DNA of 22,474 bases from contig CAZUAH010000206.1 in NCBI GenBank assembly GCA_964617665.1, positions 1 to 22,474 on the forward strand, in the 5' to 3' direction. The stretch comes from JADHUC01 sp964617665 (lineage in GTDB: Bacteria > Planctomycetota > Planctomycetia > Pirellulales > Pirellulaceae). Under the pieces are notes generated by a model. The model was not told the origin of the DNA. It was given only the letters and a program-made list of their open reading frames with translations, and made no database searches. Of the stretch, positions 8,313 to 16,533 are shown one piece after another. The number at the start of each line of letters is the position of its first letter. Position 1 is the stretch's first letter. A program made the translations under genes and the position numbers.

Positions 8313-9743
8313 TCAATCAGTAATCTTCCAGTCCTTTGGGGCGACGAATCCCTCCCGACCTTCGCGGAAATCAGGAATGCCGCCGATTTTCAAACGACGA
8401 AACACATGTAGCTCTGCGAGTAGACGTGACACGATCTCTGGTTCTTCTTTTGCGAGGTTGGTGGTTTCGCTTGGGTCGCGGGCCATCTGGTACAGTTCGA
8501 CGGTTCGGTTCAACTCGGGGTCGCTTGTGTCCGCCGTAGCCTTCAGCGGTACATCCAGCACGCTGCCGCCCAGCACAATCAGCTTCCATGTCCCGTCGCA
8601 GACGGCAATCTTATCAGGCGAGCCTTGTGCGATGTAGCTGAACCAGTGACGCTCGGGCGGAGGTGCTTTGCCGCGAATCACGTCGAGCACGTCGAAACCG
8701 TCGACCGGATTCAGGTCGGCCACCGTGACTCCGGCAATTCGTTTGACGGTGGGATACACGTCGATCATGCCCATCATCGCGTCACATGTTCCACCTCCCG
8801 AAACACCTCCCGCCGGCCAGCGGACAATTGCCGGCACTCGAACACCGCCCTCGTACACGCTTCCCTTGCCGCTTCGCCAAGGCCGATTCACGCTTCCAAA
8901 GCTGGTCGCTCCACCGTTGTCGCTCATGAACAGTAAGAACGTGTTCTCTGCGATCCCCTTCGCGTCGATGGCGGCCAGGATCTTGCCGATCGCTTGGTCC
9001 ATCGAATCGACCATGGCGGCATAGATTCGCTTTCGTTCGTTGGCGATGCGACCCTTGTACTTTGCGATATCTCTTTCCTTCGCCTGCATTGGCGAATGAG
9101 GTGCGTTGAACGGCACATACAGGAAGAACGGTTTATCGTTGGGGTTGTCTTCGATGTACCGAACGGCCTCGCGGCCGATCAGGTCGGTTGAGTAACCTTC
9201 GTCGTGACACGTTTCCCAGTTGCGGTGCCAATCGAGTTCGCCCTCGCGCTTGTGGGTCAAATAATCGAAGGCGCCGTTGTAGTGCCCGTAGAAGAAGGTA
9301 AAGCCACGGTTCAGCGGCAGATACTTCTTCCGATAGTGGCCCAGGTGCCATTTGCCAATGGCCGCGCGGCGCTGGTATCCGGCCGCCGCCAACAGATCGG
9401 CCAAGGTCCGCTCGGTGGTGGGCAAGCCGTGCTTTCTCCAAGGAGTGATAACCGCCTCGCCCATGCCGTAGCGAATCGGCCATCGCCCGGTCATCAATCC
9501 TGCTCGCGTGGGCGAGCACAGCGGCGCAACGTGGAAGTTCTCCAGTCGCATGCCCTCCTTCGCCAACCGATCGATGTTGGGCGTGTCGATCACGCCGCCG
9601 TGATAGCCAACATCTGCCCAGCCAAGGTCATCAGCTAACAAGATAACGATGTTTGGCCGCTCAACGGGGACTTCTGCTCCTATGGCAATGGCTGAATGAA
9701 TCGAGACAAGGCAGCAAACGATCGGGATATAGAATCTCGTCAT
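8313..9743 (-). CDS. Exported type I sulfatase (formylglycine-dependent)
   Basis: The 476-residue product hydrolyses sulfate esters, probably on glycans. Sulfatase landmarks appear in order, numbered from the chosen start: ILLADDLGWADVGYHGG with metal ligands Asp38 and Asp39; CSPTRAGLMTGRW with Cys76 as the residue converted to formylglycine (CxPxR); GKWHLG (Lys131, His133); NAPHSP (His216); SDNGG (Asp275, Asn276); and SGKGSVYEGG (Lys293). All catalytic residues I can check are present. I chose the ATG at 9743, because it opens directly into a signal peptide (MTRFYIPIVCCLVSIHSAIA) and follows a purine-rich AGAAAGAG site. An in-frame ATG at 9800 would put 19 charged residues before the signal. 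The substrate class cannot be set by eye. It lies 83 bases after the GH50-like gene and 52 before the PDZ/HEAT gene. No formylglycine-generating enzyme is visible here. Confidence 0.93.
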   Translation of the reverse strand: MTRFYIPIVCCLVSIHSAIAIGAEVPVERPNIVILLADDLGWADVGYHGGVIDTPNIDRLAKEGMRLENFHVAPLCSPTRAGLMTGRWPIRYGMGEAVITPWRKHGLPTTERTLADLLAAAGYQRRAAIGKWHLGHYRKKYLPLNRGFTFFYGHYNGAFDYLTHKREGELDWHRNWETCHDEGYSTDLIGREAVRYIEDNPNDKPFFLYVPFNAPHSPMQAKERDIAKYKGRIANERKRIYAAMVDSMDQAIGKILAAIDAKGIAENTFLLFMSDNGGATSFGSVNRPWRSGKGSVYEGGVRVPAIVRWPAGGVSGGGTCDAMMGMIDVYPTVKRIAGVTVADLNPVDGFDVLDVIRGKAPPPERHWFSYIAQGSPDKIAVCDGTWKLIVLGGSVLDVPLKATADTSDPELNRTVELYQMARDPSETTNLAKEEPEIVSRLLAELHVFRRLKIGGIPDFREGREGFVAPKDWKITD

Positions 9744-9826
9744 GCGATTCTCTTTCTTACTTTCCCTGCGCAAGCCAGGAGTGAGACAGAAAGCTTGCAT
9801 TGGACTACTGTACGCCCATCATGCGG

Positions 9827-10984
9827 TCAGTACGAGTACGCAGACTCGAGAGCCTTGCGATTCGCGGCTCCGATGCCGTCCACCGTCTTCCGTGGTGTCC
9901 CATCAATCTTGAGCAGCCCTTGCTTCAAGAAGTCGGGCGACAGCAATTGGTCTTGATACTGGCATTTGTTGTATCCAATCACAGACGGATGTGACAGGGC
10001 GGACGTGACATACGCCGTGTAGTAAGCGACATAGGAATCCGCGTCCGTGGTAACTTGGCTCATCGTGTTGGGGTGTTCGCGCGTCCAGAAGGACGTGACG
10101 TGATCGGCGATATAGATCGGTTTGCCGTAGCGTGTGGACAGCCGCGTATAGAACTCCGGATCGAACTTCTTTGTTGTCGGTTGAATGGCGATGGCATCGA
10201 TGAACGGGAGCGCCTCGCGAATGACTTGCTCCGGCATGTCAGGCTCGAAATAGCGGTCGCCGAAAATGAGATGGTTCGAATCGTACTTACGCGTAAAGGT
10301 ATGGGCTTTGCTGTAGAGGTGCCGAGCGATAACAGCAAGAAAGGCGCTCTCCGCCGCGTCCGGGTTCTCCTGCCGCCAAGTCTCCCATACTTTCCTCCCC
10401 GCAGCATTCTCCGGGAGGCTCTTGTAGAACGAGATCCAATCCTGGCCCCAAAACGCATCTCCTCTGGCTGTCTTCGATTGCCGTTTCTTGCTCCACAGCG
10501 GGATGTCCGTCCAGAAGTAGCCGACGAGAAAAGAGTTCCTGCTCGATGGCTCAACAACGCGGCGGATCTTCTGTTCGAGTTGGCCTAGGAACGCCGGATC
10601 GAACACATCTCGATACGCAAACGCACCCGGGCGCATCCAATTGCTGGTGGGGACAAGAACGATTCCTCTGGTGTGCGGCACACGATCCCGTTGCCACGGC
10701 GGAGCTTGGTATCCGCCTGAATTGAATCCCCAATCACGCAGATTCTGGATGGCCTGGTCGAAGTCGCGCGACGTCATCATGTGGAAGTGGTTCAGCCCCA
10801 GCGCACGGAAACCGTGTCCGCCCGGTGTGATGAGAAAGTGGCGTCCTCTGATTTCCTCAATGCGAAAGAACCCGGTGGCGTCACGCGTGATCGATTGATC
10901 TCCCCCGTAGCGATCCGCTGCCTGTGCCCAGTTAGATGGTAGGAGTATTGTTGCGACAATCGCTGGCAGCAGCTTTTTCCACAT
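9827..10984 (-). CDS. Exported GH50/agarase-like TIM-barrel protein with altered catalytic positions
   Basis: The 385-residue product has a clear signal peptide (MWKKLLPAIVATILLPSNWA, cleavage after about AQA at 23) and a ribosome site (GAGGAAAAG) before the ATG. The opening GFFRIEEIRGRHFLITPGGHGFRALGLNHF (spanning 38-67) matches the entry pattern of agarase-like clan-A proteins, as do FLVGYFWTDIPLW (152-164), LIFGDRYF (239-246) and GYNKCQYQDQ (337-346). In relatives I remember, the acid/base Glu sits in a GYFTDNE-like segment and the nucleophile Glu in an ISEF-like strand end. Here these read GYFWTDIP and YIADHVTSF, so neither Glu is evident. The protein may be a non-catalytic glycan binder or may use other residues. 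It is also shorter than the full GH50 agarases I know. Membership in a fold related to GH50 is fairly secure; the exact family and activity are not. Confidence 0.7.
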   Translation of the reverse strand: MWKKLLPAIVATILLPSNWAQAADRYGGDQSITRDATGFFRIEEIRGRHFLITPGGHGFRALGLNHFHMMTSRDFDQAIQNLRDWGFNSGGYQAPPWQRDRVPHTRGIVLVPTSNWMRPGAFAYRDVFDPAFLGQLEQKIRRVVEPSSRNSFLVGYFWTDIPLWSKKRQSKTARGDAFWGQDWISFYKSLPENAAGRKVWETWRQENPDAAESAFLAVIARHLYSKAHTFTRKYDSNHLIFGDRYFEPDMPEQVIREALPFIDAIAIQPTTKKFDPEFYTRLSTRYGKPIYIADHVTSFWTREHPNTMSQVTTDADSYVAYYTAYVTSALSHPSVIGYNKCQYQDQLLSPDFLKQGLLKIDGTPRKTVDGIGAANRKALESAYSY

Positions 10985-11027
10985 GAGTCTTTTCCTCGTT
11001 AGTAGTTACTTGTTTTGCTATTTGGTC

Positions 11028-13577
11028 TCACTTCGGCAGCTCGCCCCGGGCAATTTGCTTGAGGATCGGCTCGATGATCAGGCTGCCTAGTTCCTCGCGT
11101 TTGCCACGGGCGTGGATGGTCATAGGATCGGGCACGATGACTTCGCGGAGATAGTCCCGAACGTCATCGAGCGATGTTGGGCTGACCTTCTCGGCATTGC
11201 CGATGGCCACCAACATTTCGGCCAGGCGAAGGGTCTTGCTGAATAGCTTGATCCGCTCGGCTTCGCCTGAATCGGACTCGACCCGCATGGCGGCCCGGTC
11301 AAGAAGTTCTCGGCCGCGGGCGAGCATATCGAGTTCTTCGTCGGTCCACTCCGTAAACTGTCGGGTCCAGCGGAAGAGCTTCTGTTCAGTGCGGCGGTTC
11401 AGATGATTACAGAACAGATCTTCGAGCAGCGTGAAGTAAGCCAGCATTTCAACGGCTGCCGGGCCGAACATGTCGTCGCAGAATTGCTTCAATTCGGCCT
11501 CGACGTCCGTGTGTGGGTCCATCCAAAGCCGGGCCATGAGATATAGCTTGGGACCGTCGAGTCCCCAATTGGGCCCCGCCTCGGCATAGGCGCAGCGGAT
11601 GGGCGCACCCATTTTGTCGAACTCCAGGAATGTCTTCTGGAAGTAGCGTGTGTAGATCCGCGGTATCAGGAACCCGTAGCCGTAGGACCAATCGTGATGT
11701 CCGACGGCCGAAGCGGTGTCCGTCCAGGCTTTGATGTAGGCCAAGTTTTCGGTGAAGCGCTTGTCGATGACGATGTCCGACATCTTGAAGACCATCCAGG
11801 CAATGATGTTTTTGTGCAGCTTGAAGGGTGGCGGCATGCGGACGGATCCATAGACCAGGCCGACGATCTTCTTATCGGGGTGTGTCTCTTCGAATCGCTC
11901 GGCCACCTTGTTCAGCCAAGCCCAATACAGGTTGCTGAGACCCTGCACACGGCCGTCTTTCTCGCCGAGCTTGGCGATCTGGTCGGCGACGACCTCGCTG
12001 GCCAAGTCGCGCTCGCAGTAGACGTGGGCATCCTGGATGGAGAAGGCCACGTAGCCGATATCCGGGTGCTCTCGGAAGAACTCAGTGGCCGACTCGACAG
12101 CGGCATCAACCAGCGTCGGCTCGGAGAAACACGGCTGCCACCGCTGATCGCCGGGCTGAGGGATGAATCGCGTGCCGTTGACCGTGGGGTAGATCTTTGG
12201 GTACTTCTTGGCGTACCGCTCGGGCAGGAAACGATGGTACATGGTGTGCTGATGCGAAGTGGGGCGGCGATCGAGGCCATGCAGCGTCATAAAAGTGCCG
12301 CCGTCCGGTGCGCCGTGCGTGTGGCAAGCGCCAACCTTGACGTATGGTGCGTCGGTGATGTCGATTTTGCCCAGCGTGAAAGGCGTTTTCGCAGGTCGGC
12401 TGGTGAACAACTCGCCCGGCATGTAGAAGCGGACGCCGCAGAAACGGTCAAGGAAACGCACGACGCCATACAAGGCTCCCTTGTCACTGCCTCCGGTAAA
12501 GATCACGGCCTTGCCCCGGCGACGAATACGGAAGCCAAATGTCTCCAGCCCTTCGCCATCCGCTTCGGCGGCGAATCGCGTCTGCCCAACGGCCAGGATG
12601 GCTTTTCTGTCAAGGTCCTCGTCGAGCTTGAAATCGTTGACGATTTCGAATCCCTGCTCCGTCTCATATGCCCGGCGCAGGTTCGATTGCAGCAACTTGG
12701 CCGTGTTCAAATCGGCGTAGTGACAGAACGTGCCAACAACGATCAGCGTGCCGTCCGGCGTCAACGACATCGGTTCGGTCGAGAGCGGATCGTCGGGGCT
12801 GATCGCCGCTTCCAGACGAGGGCCCTCGAGCGGTTTGGCTGGCGGAGGCATGGGCGAATCGGCCTTGGTCTCGAAGCCTGGGCGGATGCCGGCTGTTATC
12901 CGCACTTCGTCGATCAGTCCGCGGAAGGCGCTTTCGCTGCCGACGTACCATTTCATGGATGCGCCAATGGCGATCCACACGCGATCCCTGCCGGAGGTTG
13001 GAACCAACGGCTGGGCGGCCTGTTTGGCGGTTACCTCCTCGCCATCGAGGTACAGCCGCAGTTCGCCGTTGCGGGCCCGGTCGACCACGGCCGCCACGTG
13101 ATGCCATCGGCCGTCGAACAGCGTCCCGCCGATGTCCGTGGTGCTGACTCCAGCATTGTGATTGGGACCGGCGTTGAGGACAAACTGTAACCTCTTGCCG
13201 TCGACGATGCTCAGAATCATCATCCGCCCATTGCCCATCAGCGAACCCAATAGACCGTAGCTATCCTTGGCCTCGTCGATGTCAGGCTTGACCCAACACT
13301 CGACCATCCAGGATCGGTCGCCAAAGTCCAGCACGGTCGACGGTCCAACGGACAAGCCGCCCTTGTTCGTGCGGATCGCCTTGCTGAATTTGCCCGCGGT
13401 GTACTCGACATTCTTGATGGTCTCCGAGTCACAGCGGCCGGCGCTGTCGGTGTGGTCACCGTTCAAGTGCAGCAACACGAGCGTGTCTTCGTCCGTTGCA
13501 AACGGTTTGTCGGATTGGCTTAGCCCTTGACTGCAGCAGAAGGCGACGACAAGGAAAATCATGACGCTTTCTTTCAC
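11028..13577 (-). CDS. Exported LamG-like + DUF4838-type glycosidase-like protein
   Basis: This is the first gene of the leftward convoy, about 849 residues. I chose the GTG at 13577: AAAGGAG lies at 13584-13590 with proper spacing, and it opens into a signal peptide (KESVMIFLVVAFCCSQGLSQ). Upstream in-frame ATGs at 13601 and 13733 would prepend a long, unlikely leader. Residues about 28-240 look like a LamG/concanavalin-A-like sandwich (DTLVLLHLNGDHTDSAG, DGRWHHVAAVVD, LYLDGEEV, GLIDEVRIT). The rest resembles DUF4838-type proteins: a hexosaminidase-like first part (KAILAVGQTRF, ALYGVVRFLDRFCGVRFYMPG), then a TIM-barrel-like part with WQPCFSEP, VAFSIQDAHVYCERD and CAYAEAGPNWGLDG (candidate acidic residue Glu666). 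The Cys pair usual in the family is reduced to one Cys here. It is paralogous in layout to the divergent gene at 13737. Activity is inferred, not shown. Confidence 0.78.
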   Translation of the reverse strand: MKESVMIFLVVAFCCSQGLSQSDKPFATDEDTLVLLHLNGDHTDSAGRCDSETIKNVEYTAGKFSKAIRTNKGGLSVGPSTVLDFGDRSWMVECWVKPDIDEAKDSYGLLGSLMGNGRMMILSIVDGKRLQFVLNAGPNHNAGVSTTDIGGTLFDGRWHHVAAVVDRARNGELRLYLDGEEVTAKQAAQPLVPTSGRDRVWIAIGASMKWYVGSESAFRGLIDEVRITAGIRPGFETKADSPMPPPAKPLEGPRLEAAISPDDPLSTEPMSLTPDGTLIVVGTFCHYADLNTAKLLQSNLRRAYETEQGFEIVNDFKLDEDLDRKAILAVGQTRFAAEADGEGLETFGFRIRRRGKAVIFTGGSDKGALYGVVRFLDRFCGVRFYMPGELFTSRPAKTPFTLGKIDITDAPYVKVGACHTHGAPDGGTFMTLHGLDRRPTSHQHTMYHRFLPERYAKKYPKIYPTVNGTRFIPQPGDQRWQPCFSEPTLVDAAVESATEFFREHPDIGYVAFSIQDAHVYCERDLASEVVADQIAKLGEKDGRVQGLSNLYWAWLNKVAERFEETHPDKKIVGLVYGSVRMPPPFKLHKNIIAWMVFKMSDIVIDKRFTENLAYIKAWTDTASAVGHHDWSYGYGFLIPRIYTRYFQKTFLEFDKMGAPIRCAYAEAGPNWGLDGPKLYLMARLWMDPHTDVEAELKQFCDDMFGPAAVEMLAYFTLLEDLFCNHLNRRTEQKLFRWTRQFTEWTDEELDMLARGRELLDRAAMRVESDSGEAERIKLFSKTLRLAEMLVAIGNAEKVSPTSLDDVRDYLREVIVPDPMTIHARGKREELGSLIIEPILKQIARGELPK

Positions 13578-13582
13578 GATGG

Positions 13583-13590
13583 ACTCCTTT
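13583..13590 (-). promoter_or_regulatory. Ribosome binding site that fixes the GTG start at 13577
   Basis: The minus strand reads AAAGGAGT here, followed five bases later by GTG. Neither alternative upstream ATG has a comparable site, and only this start places the hydrophobic signal core near the N-terminus. Confidence 0.7.
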
Positions 13591-13661
13591 GAGCGGGACA
13601 TACGCCGTCCGGCCACGAGTTTGTATTCAGTGATCAAGTAACACGCGTCGGTTTGTAGGCA

Positions 13662-13667
13662 TATAAT
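13662..13667 (+). promoter_or_regulatory. Candidate -10 box in the divergent intergenic region
   Basis: A perfect TATAAT lies 70 bases before the plus-strand ATG at 13737. No good -35 hexamer is found 16-18 bases upstream, so it would need an activator or an alternative sigma factor. The minus strand over the same bases reads TTATTATATG, which could serve the leftward genes. This is an AT-rich patch in a GC-rich gap, so it is the likeliest promoter zone for both convoys. Confidence 0.35.
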
Positions 13668-13673
13668 AACGCA

Positions 13674-13686
13674 GTCGCGAAGCGAC
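13674..13686. promoter_or_regulatory. Short perfect inverted repeat next to the divergent promoter patch
   Basis: gtcgc-gaa-gcgac is a 5-bp-arm palindrome with a 3-base spacer, starting 7 bases after the TATAAT. Its place between two divergent signal-peptide genes makes it a candidate operator or a leader hairpin. Five-base arms can occur by chance. Confidence 0.25.
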
Positions 13687-13736
13687 GGCAGCATGCAGCA
13701 CTGGACAGGACACGAAAACATCGACGGAGGCACAGG

Positions 13737-16442
13737 ATGTCCGGTTTGAGATCTGAACGGTGGGTTGACCGACGCGCGATGATAACTGGTGTCGCAGTTC
13801 TATTTCTATGCGCAGCGGCAAGAGCCGAGACGCTGGAGGTGCGCGGCTATAACACCGTGATCGTCAATTGCGGAGACGCCTACTCCGTGGCCTACTTGCA
13901 GCACTTTCTTGTCAAGTACGTGGCCAAGGCTGCGAATGCCGATGCCTACGCCATTGATGCGAAACCCAAGCCGGACCGGGCAGCGAGTCTGAACTTCCCG
14001 GTCGTATCAAAGAATGACGTGCCAGCTGACAAGATCGCCGTGTACGTGGGTGTGATCGACCGTATCCCCGAGCGCGTGCTGCCCAACGGCGTGGTTGAGC
14101 GAGTGAAAGAGGCCAGGCGCGGGACGGTCATGGTCAGGCGCGAAGGCAACGTCATCGTTTGCACACGGAACGTGCCGGACCCGTGGAACCTGAACGCAAT
14201 TCGTGTCTTTCTCGACAAGGCCTCCGGTGTGCGCATGTACGCGCCAGCCGGAGCGAACGGGTTGGAATGGGTCTCCGTGCCGGAAGGTAACTCCTTCGTG
14301 GTCGATGATCTGCACATCGTTATGGAGCCGTACTTTGCCAAGACCACGTTCTCCAGCGGCGGGTACAAGCGCAACGCGCACTGGCTACGCATGAATGCCA
14401 TGGTCTCTGAGGGCTTAGACCTTCGCGCCAGCCACACGATCACGTCCTACTTCCCACCCGACAAGTACCACACCGACCATCCGCAACTGTTCCCGATGGC
14501 GGCCAACGGGACGCGGCCCAAACCGACCGGCGGCGCATGGAACCCGTGTTTCGCCGATCCCGACCTATCCGCCGAGATTGCCATGCGGGAGATTCGGGAG
14601 AAGCTGAAGGCAAGGAACCGGGGCTATCTGTCATTCGGTGTCATGGACTGCAAGTATGACTGCCACTGTCCGGTTTGCCGGACGAGCATGCAGGAAATGG
14701 ACGGAAACGCCGCAAATCTGTGGTACACGTTTCTGAACAAGGTGGCCAAGCAATGTCAGGAGGAATTCCCGGGCCTGTACCTGACCAGCTACGCCTACAG
14801 TAATATCGGCATACCCACGGGCATGAAACTCGAGCCGAACATCGTCATTGACAACGTGATCAAGAGCTACCAGTTCACCAACAAGGAATACTGGCAGGCC
14901 GAGGAACGAGGAATCCTAGCGTTCGCGTCTCTAGGCGCGCGGTGGATCACGCACGACTGGAACTTCGAGGGCGTCAACCCTCGCATCTACAGCCGGCAGC
15001 TCGCCGCCTTCCTGCAGTGGGGCGTACAGAACGGCATGTTGGGCATCTACACGGAATGGTCGGGGGACGAGTACTGGTATCTCTGTGGCGCGCATTACTG
15101 GGTATTGCGGCAGCTCTTGTCGGACCCCTTCCTGGAAACCGACGCGCTGTGGCGGCAGTACTGTCGGGACATGTTCGGCGAGGGCTGGGAGGAGATGTAC
15201 CGCTTCTACGACATGTTCCAGCAAAAACAGGTTGTGGCCGACGCCTACTGCAAACGCAACGACTGGCCACGTCAGGACTGTGCCCTGTACCTGCCCGAGG
15301 ATCTTGCCTTGCAGCGGAAGTGGCTGGAAACGGCGATCGCCAAGACCCAGGGCGATGCAATGATCCAGAAACGTCTGGCGGCCGTCATGCGTTACTTCCG
15401 GGCGCACGAACTGCTGTGCCTCGCCGCAGGCGAACCGGCCCGACTGTACCACCAGTACACCGTGCTGGGCGAACAGGACGGCATCAATAAGAAAGCGTTG
15501 GCCTTCTACGTGAACGACGACGGCAGCCGGTTGGTCGAATTCGACCGGTACTATGACAACAAGCGGACGGTCGCACCTGACAGCAACGCCCAGGACAATT
15601 CGTCGGGGATCCGGTTCTCCTATCGCAACAACTACTCGCGGGCGCTCGGAACCGTCATCGCGGCCATCAAACGCGACGCCTTGGAGGGCGTCGACTTGGC
15701 CAAGGCCGACCAAACGACCGTGGCGCATGTGGTTGCACGCGCTCGAGAGTTGTTCCGGGCCAACCTGCCGGCCGAGTATGACAAGAAGCGGGCCGCCGAG
15801 ATCGAAGAACTGGTGCAAAAGACCCTCTGGGTACCTCGTCTGTCGACGCTGCCGAAGTTCGACGCAGATCTATCCGACGACGTATGGCAGCAGGCCGCCA
15901 GACTGACGGGCTGGACCCAAGCAGACATCCTGGTGCCCAGTACCCACGGCAACAAGACCGAGGGCCGAATCATGCGCGTCGCCGATCGGCTGGTAATCGG
16001 CGTCACCTGCATACAGCCCAAAGGTATCTGGGCCGAGACGCCAGCGGACATCGAAACGGGCACCCGCATCTGGCGCGAGTCAGGCTGCGAGTTCTTCTTC
16101 GGCCCGCCGCCTCAGCCGGGCGACGGGCGGAGTGAGTACTTCCAGTACATCGTCACCTCGATGGGCGCGTGGCGCGGTTTTCGCACTGCCCAGGACAACC
16201 GAAAGGACGTGACGTGTGCGGTCGCCAAGGCAGACGACGGCAAGTCTTACACCATCGAGGTTGCATTCCCGTTGAAGGTGGACGGTCTGTACGACTACTC
16301 CGCCCCAGGTGCCTACACGTTCAATATCATGAGAAACCCGTTTTACGAAGACTCGTTCCAATCCAAAGAACGCATCGGCTGGGCACCCATCTTCAACACC
16401 GCCCAGTTGCCAGAATCCCGCGGGCTGGTCGTTTTGGAGTAG
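13737..16442 (+). CDS. Exported DUF4838-type glycosidase-like protein with CBM9-like C-terminal domain
   Basis: The 901-residue product starts at an ATG with GGAGG at 13726-13730. The signal peptide has a charged leader and the hydrophobic core AMITGVAVLFLCAAARA (14-30). Residues about 30-195 resemble the hexosaminidase-like first domain (VIVNCGDAYSVAYLQHFL, IAVYVGV, AIRVFLDKASGVRMYAP). Residues about 200-560 are the TIM-barrel-like DUF4838 part, with WNPCFADPDLS, the four-cysteine stretch DCKYDCHCPVC (304-314, possibly metal binding) and GIYTEWSGDEYWYLCG (candidate acidic Glu440). Residues about 700-901 look like a CBM9-type beta sandwich (FDADLSDDVWQQAARLTGW, RLVIGVTC, CEFFFGPP, YTIEVAFPL, FNIMRNPF). 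It leads the rightward convoy and is divergent from a paralogue that carries LamG at the other end. Family assignment is from memory; activity is unproven. Confidence 0.8.
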   Translation: MSGLRSERWVDRRAMITGVAVLFLCAAARAETLEVRGYNTVIVNCGDAYSVAYLQHFLVKYVAKAANADAYAIDAKPKPDRAASLNFPVVSKNDVPADKIAVYVGVIDRIPERVLPNGVVERVKEARRGTVMVRREGNVIVCTRNVPDPWNLNAIRVFLDKASGVRMYAPAGANGLEWVSVPEGNSFVVDDLHIVMEPYFAKTTFSSGGYKRNAHWLRMNAMVSEGLDLRASHTITSYFPPDKYHTDHPQLFPMAANGTRPKPTGGAWNPCFADPDLSAEIAMREIREKLKARNRGYLSFGVMDCKYDCHCPVCRTSMQEMDGNAANLWYTFLNKVAKQCQEEFPGLYLTSYAYSNIGIPTGMKLEPNIVIDNVIKSYQFTNKEYWQAEERGILAFASLGARWITHDWNFEGVNPRIYSRQLAAFLQWGVQNGMLGIYTEWSGDEYWYLCGAHYWVLRQLLSDPFLETDALWRQYCRDMFGEGWEEMYRFYDMFQQKQVVADAYCKRNDWPRQDCALYLPEDLALQRKWLETAIAKTQGDAMIQKRLAAVMRYFRAHELLCLAAGEPARLYHQYTVLGEQDGINKKALAFYVNDDGSRLVEFDRYYDNKRTVAPDSNAQDNSSGIRFSYRNNYSRALGTVIAAIKRDALEGVDLAKADQTTVAHVVARARELFRANLPAEYDKKRAAEIEELVQKTLWVPRLSTLPKFDADLSDDVWQQAARLTGWTQADILVPSTHGNKTEGRIMRVADRLVIGVTCIQPKGIWAETPADIETGTRIWRESGCEFFFGPPPQPGDGRSEYFQYIVTSMGAWRGFRTAQDNRKDVTCAVAKADDGKSYTIEVAFPLKVDGLYDYSAPGAYTFNIMRNPFYEDSFQSKERIGWAPIFNTAQLPESRGLVVLE

Positions 16443-16533
16443 CCCCACACACGCCGGGCATCGCGAGTCACGACCTGTCGGACCGCTTCTTTGGAAGATG
16501 AGATCGGATGACGTATCAGAAAGGAAGTCGGTA

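Noticed and set aside
9744..9800. Upstream ATG at 9800 as the sulfatase start
   Set aside because: It would add 19 residues before the signal peptide. The ATG at 9743 opens directly into the signal and has a purine-rich site upstream.
11694..13190. A 498-codon open frame on the plus strand
   Set aside because: It is antisense to the LamG/DUF4838-like gene, which has a signal peptide, ribosome site and family motifs. The plus-strand peptide shows no domain pattern; long antisense frames are common in GC-rich coding DNA.
14931..15818. A 295-codon open frame on the minus strand
   Set aside because: It is antisense to the CBM9-bearing DUF4838-like gene, and its Val/Gly/Arg-rich peptide has no recognisable fold.
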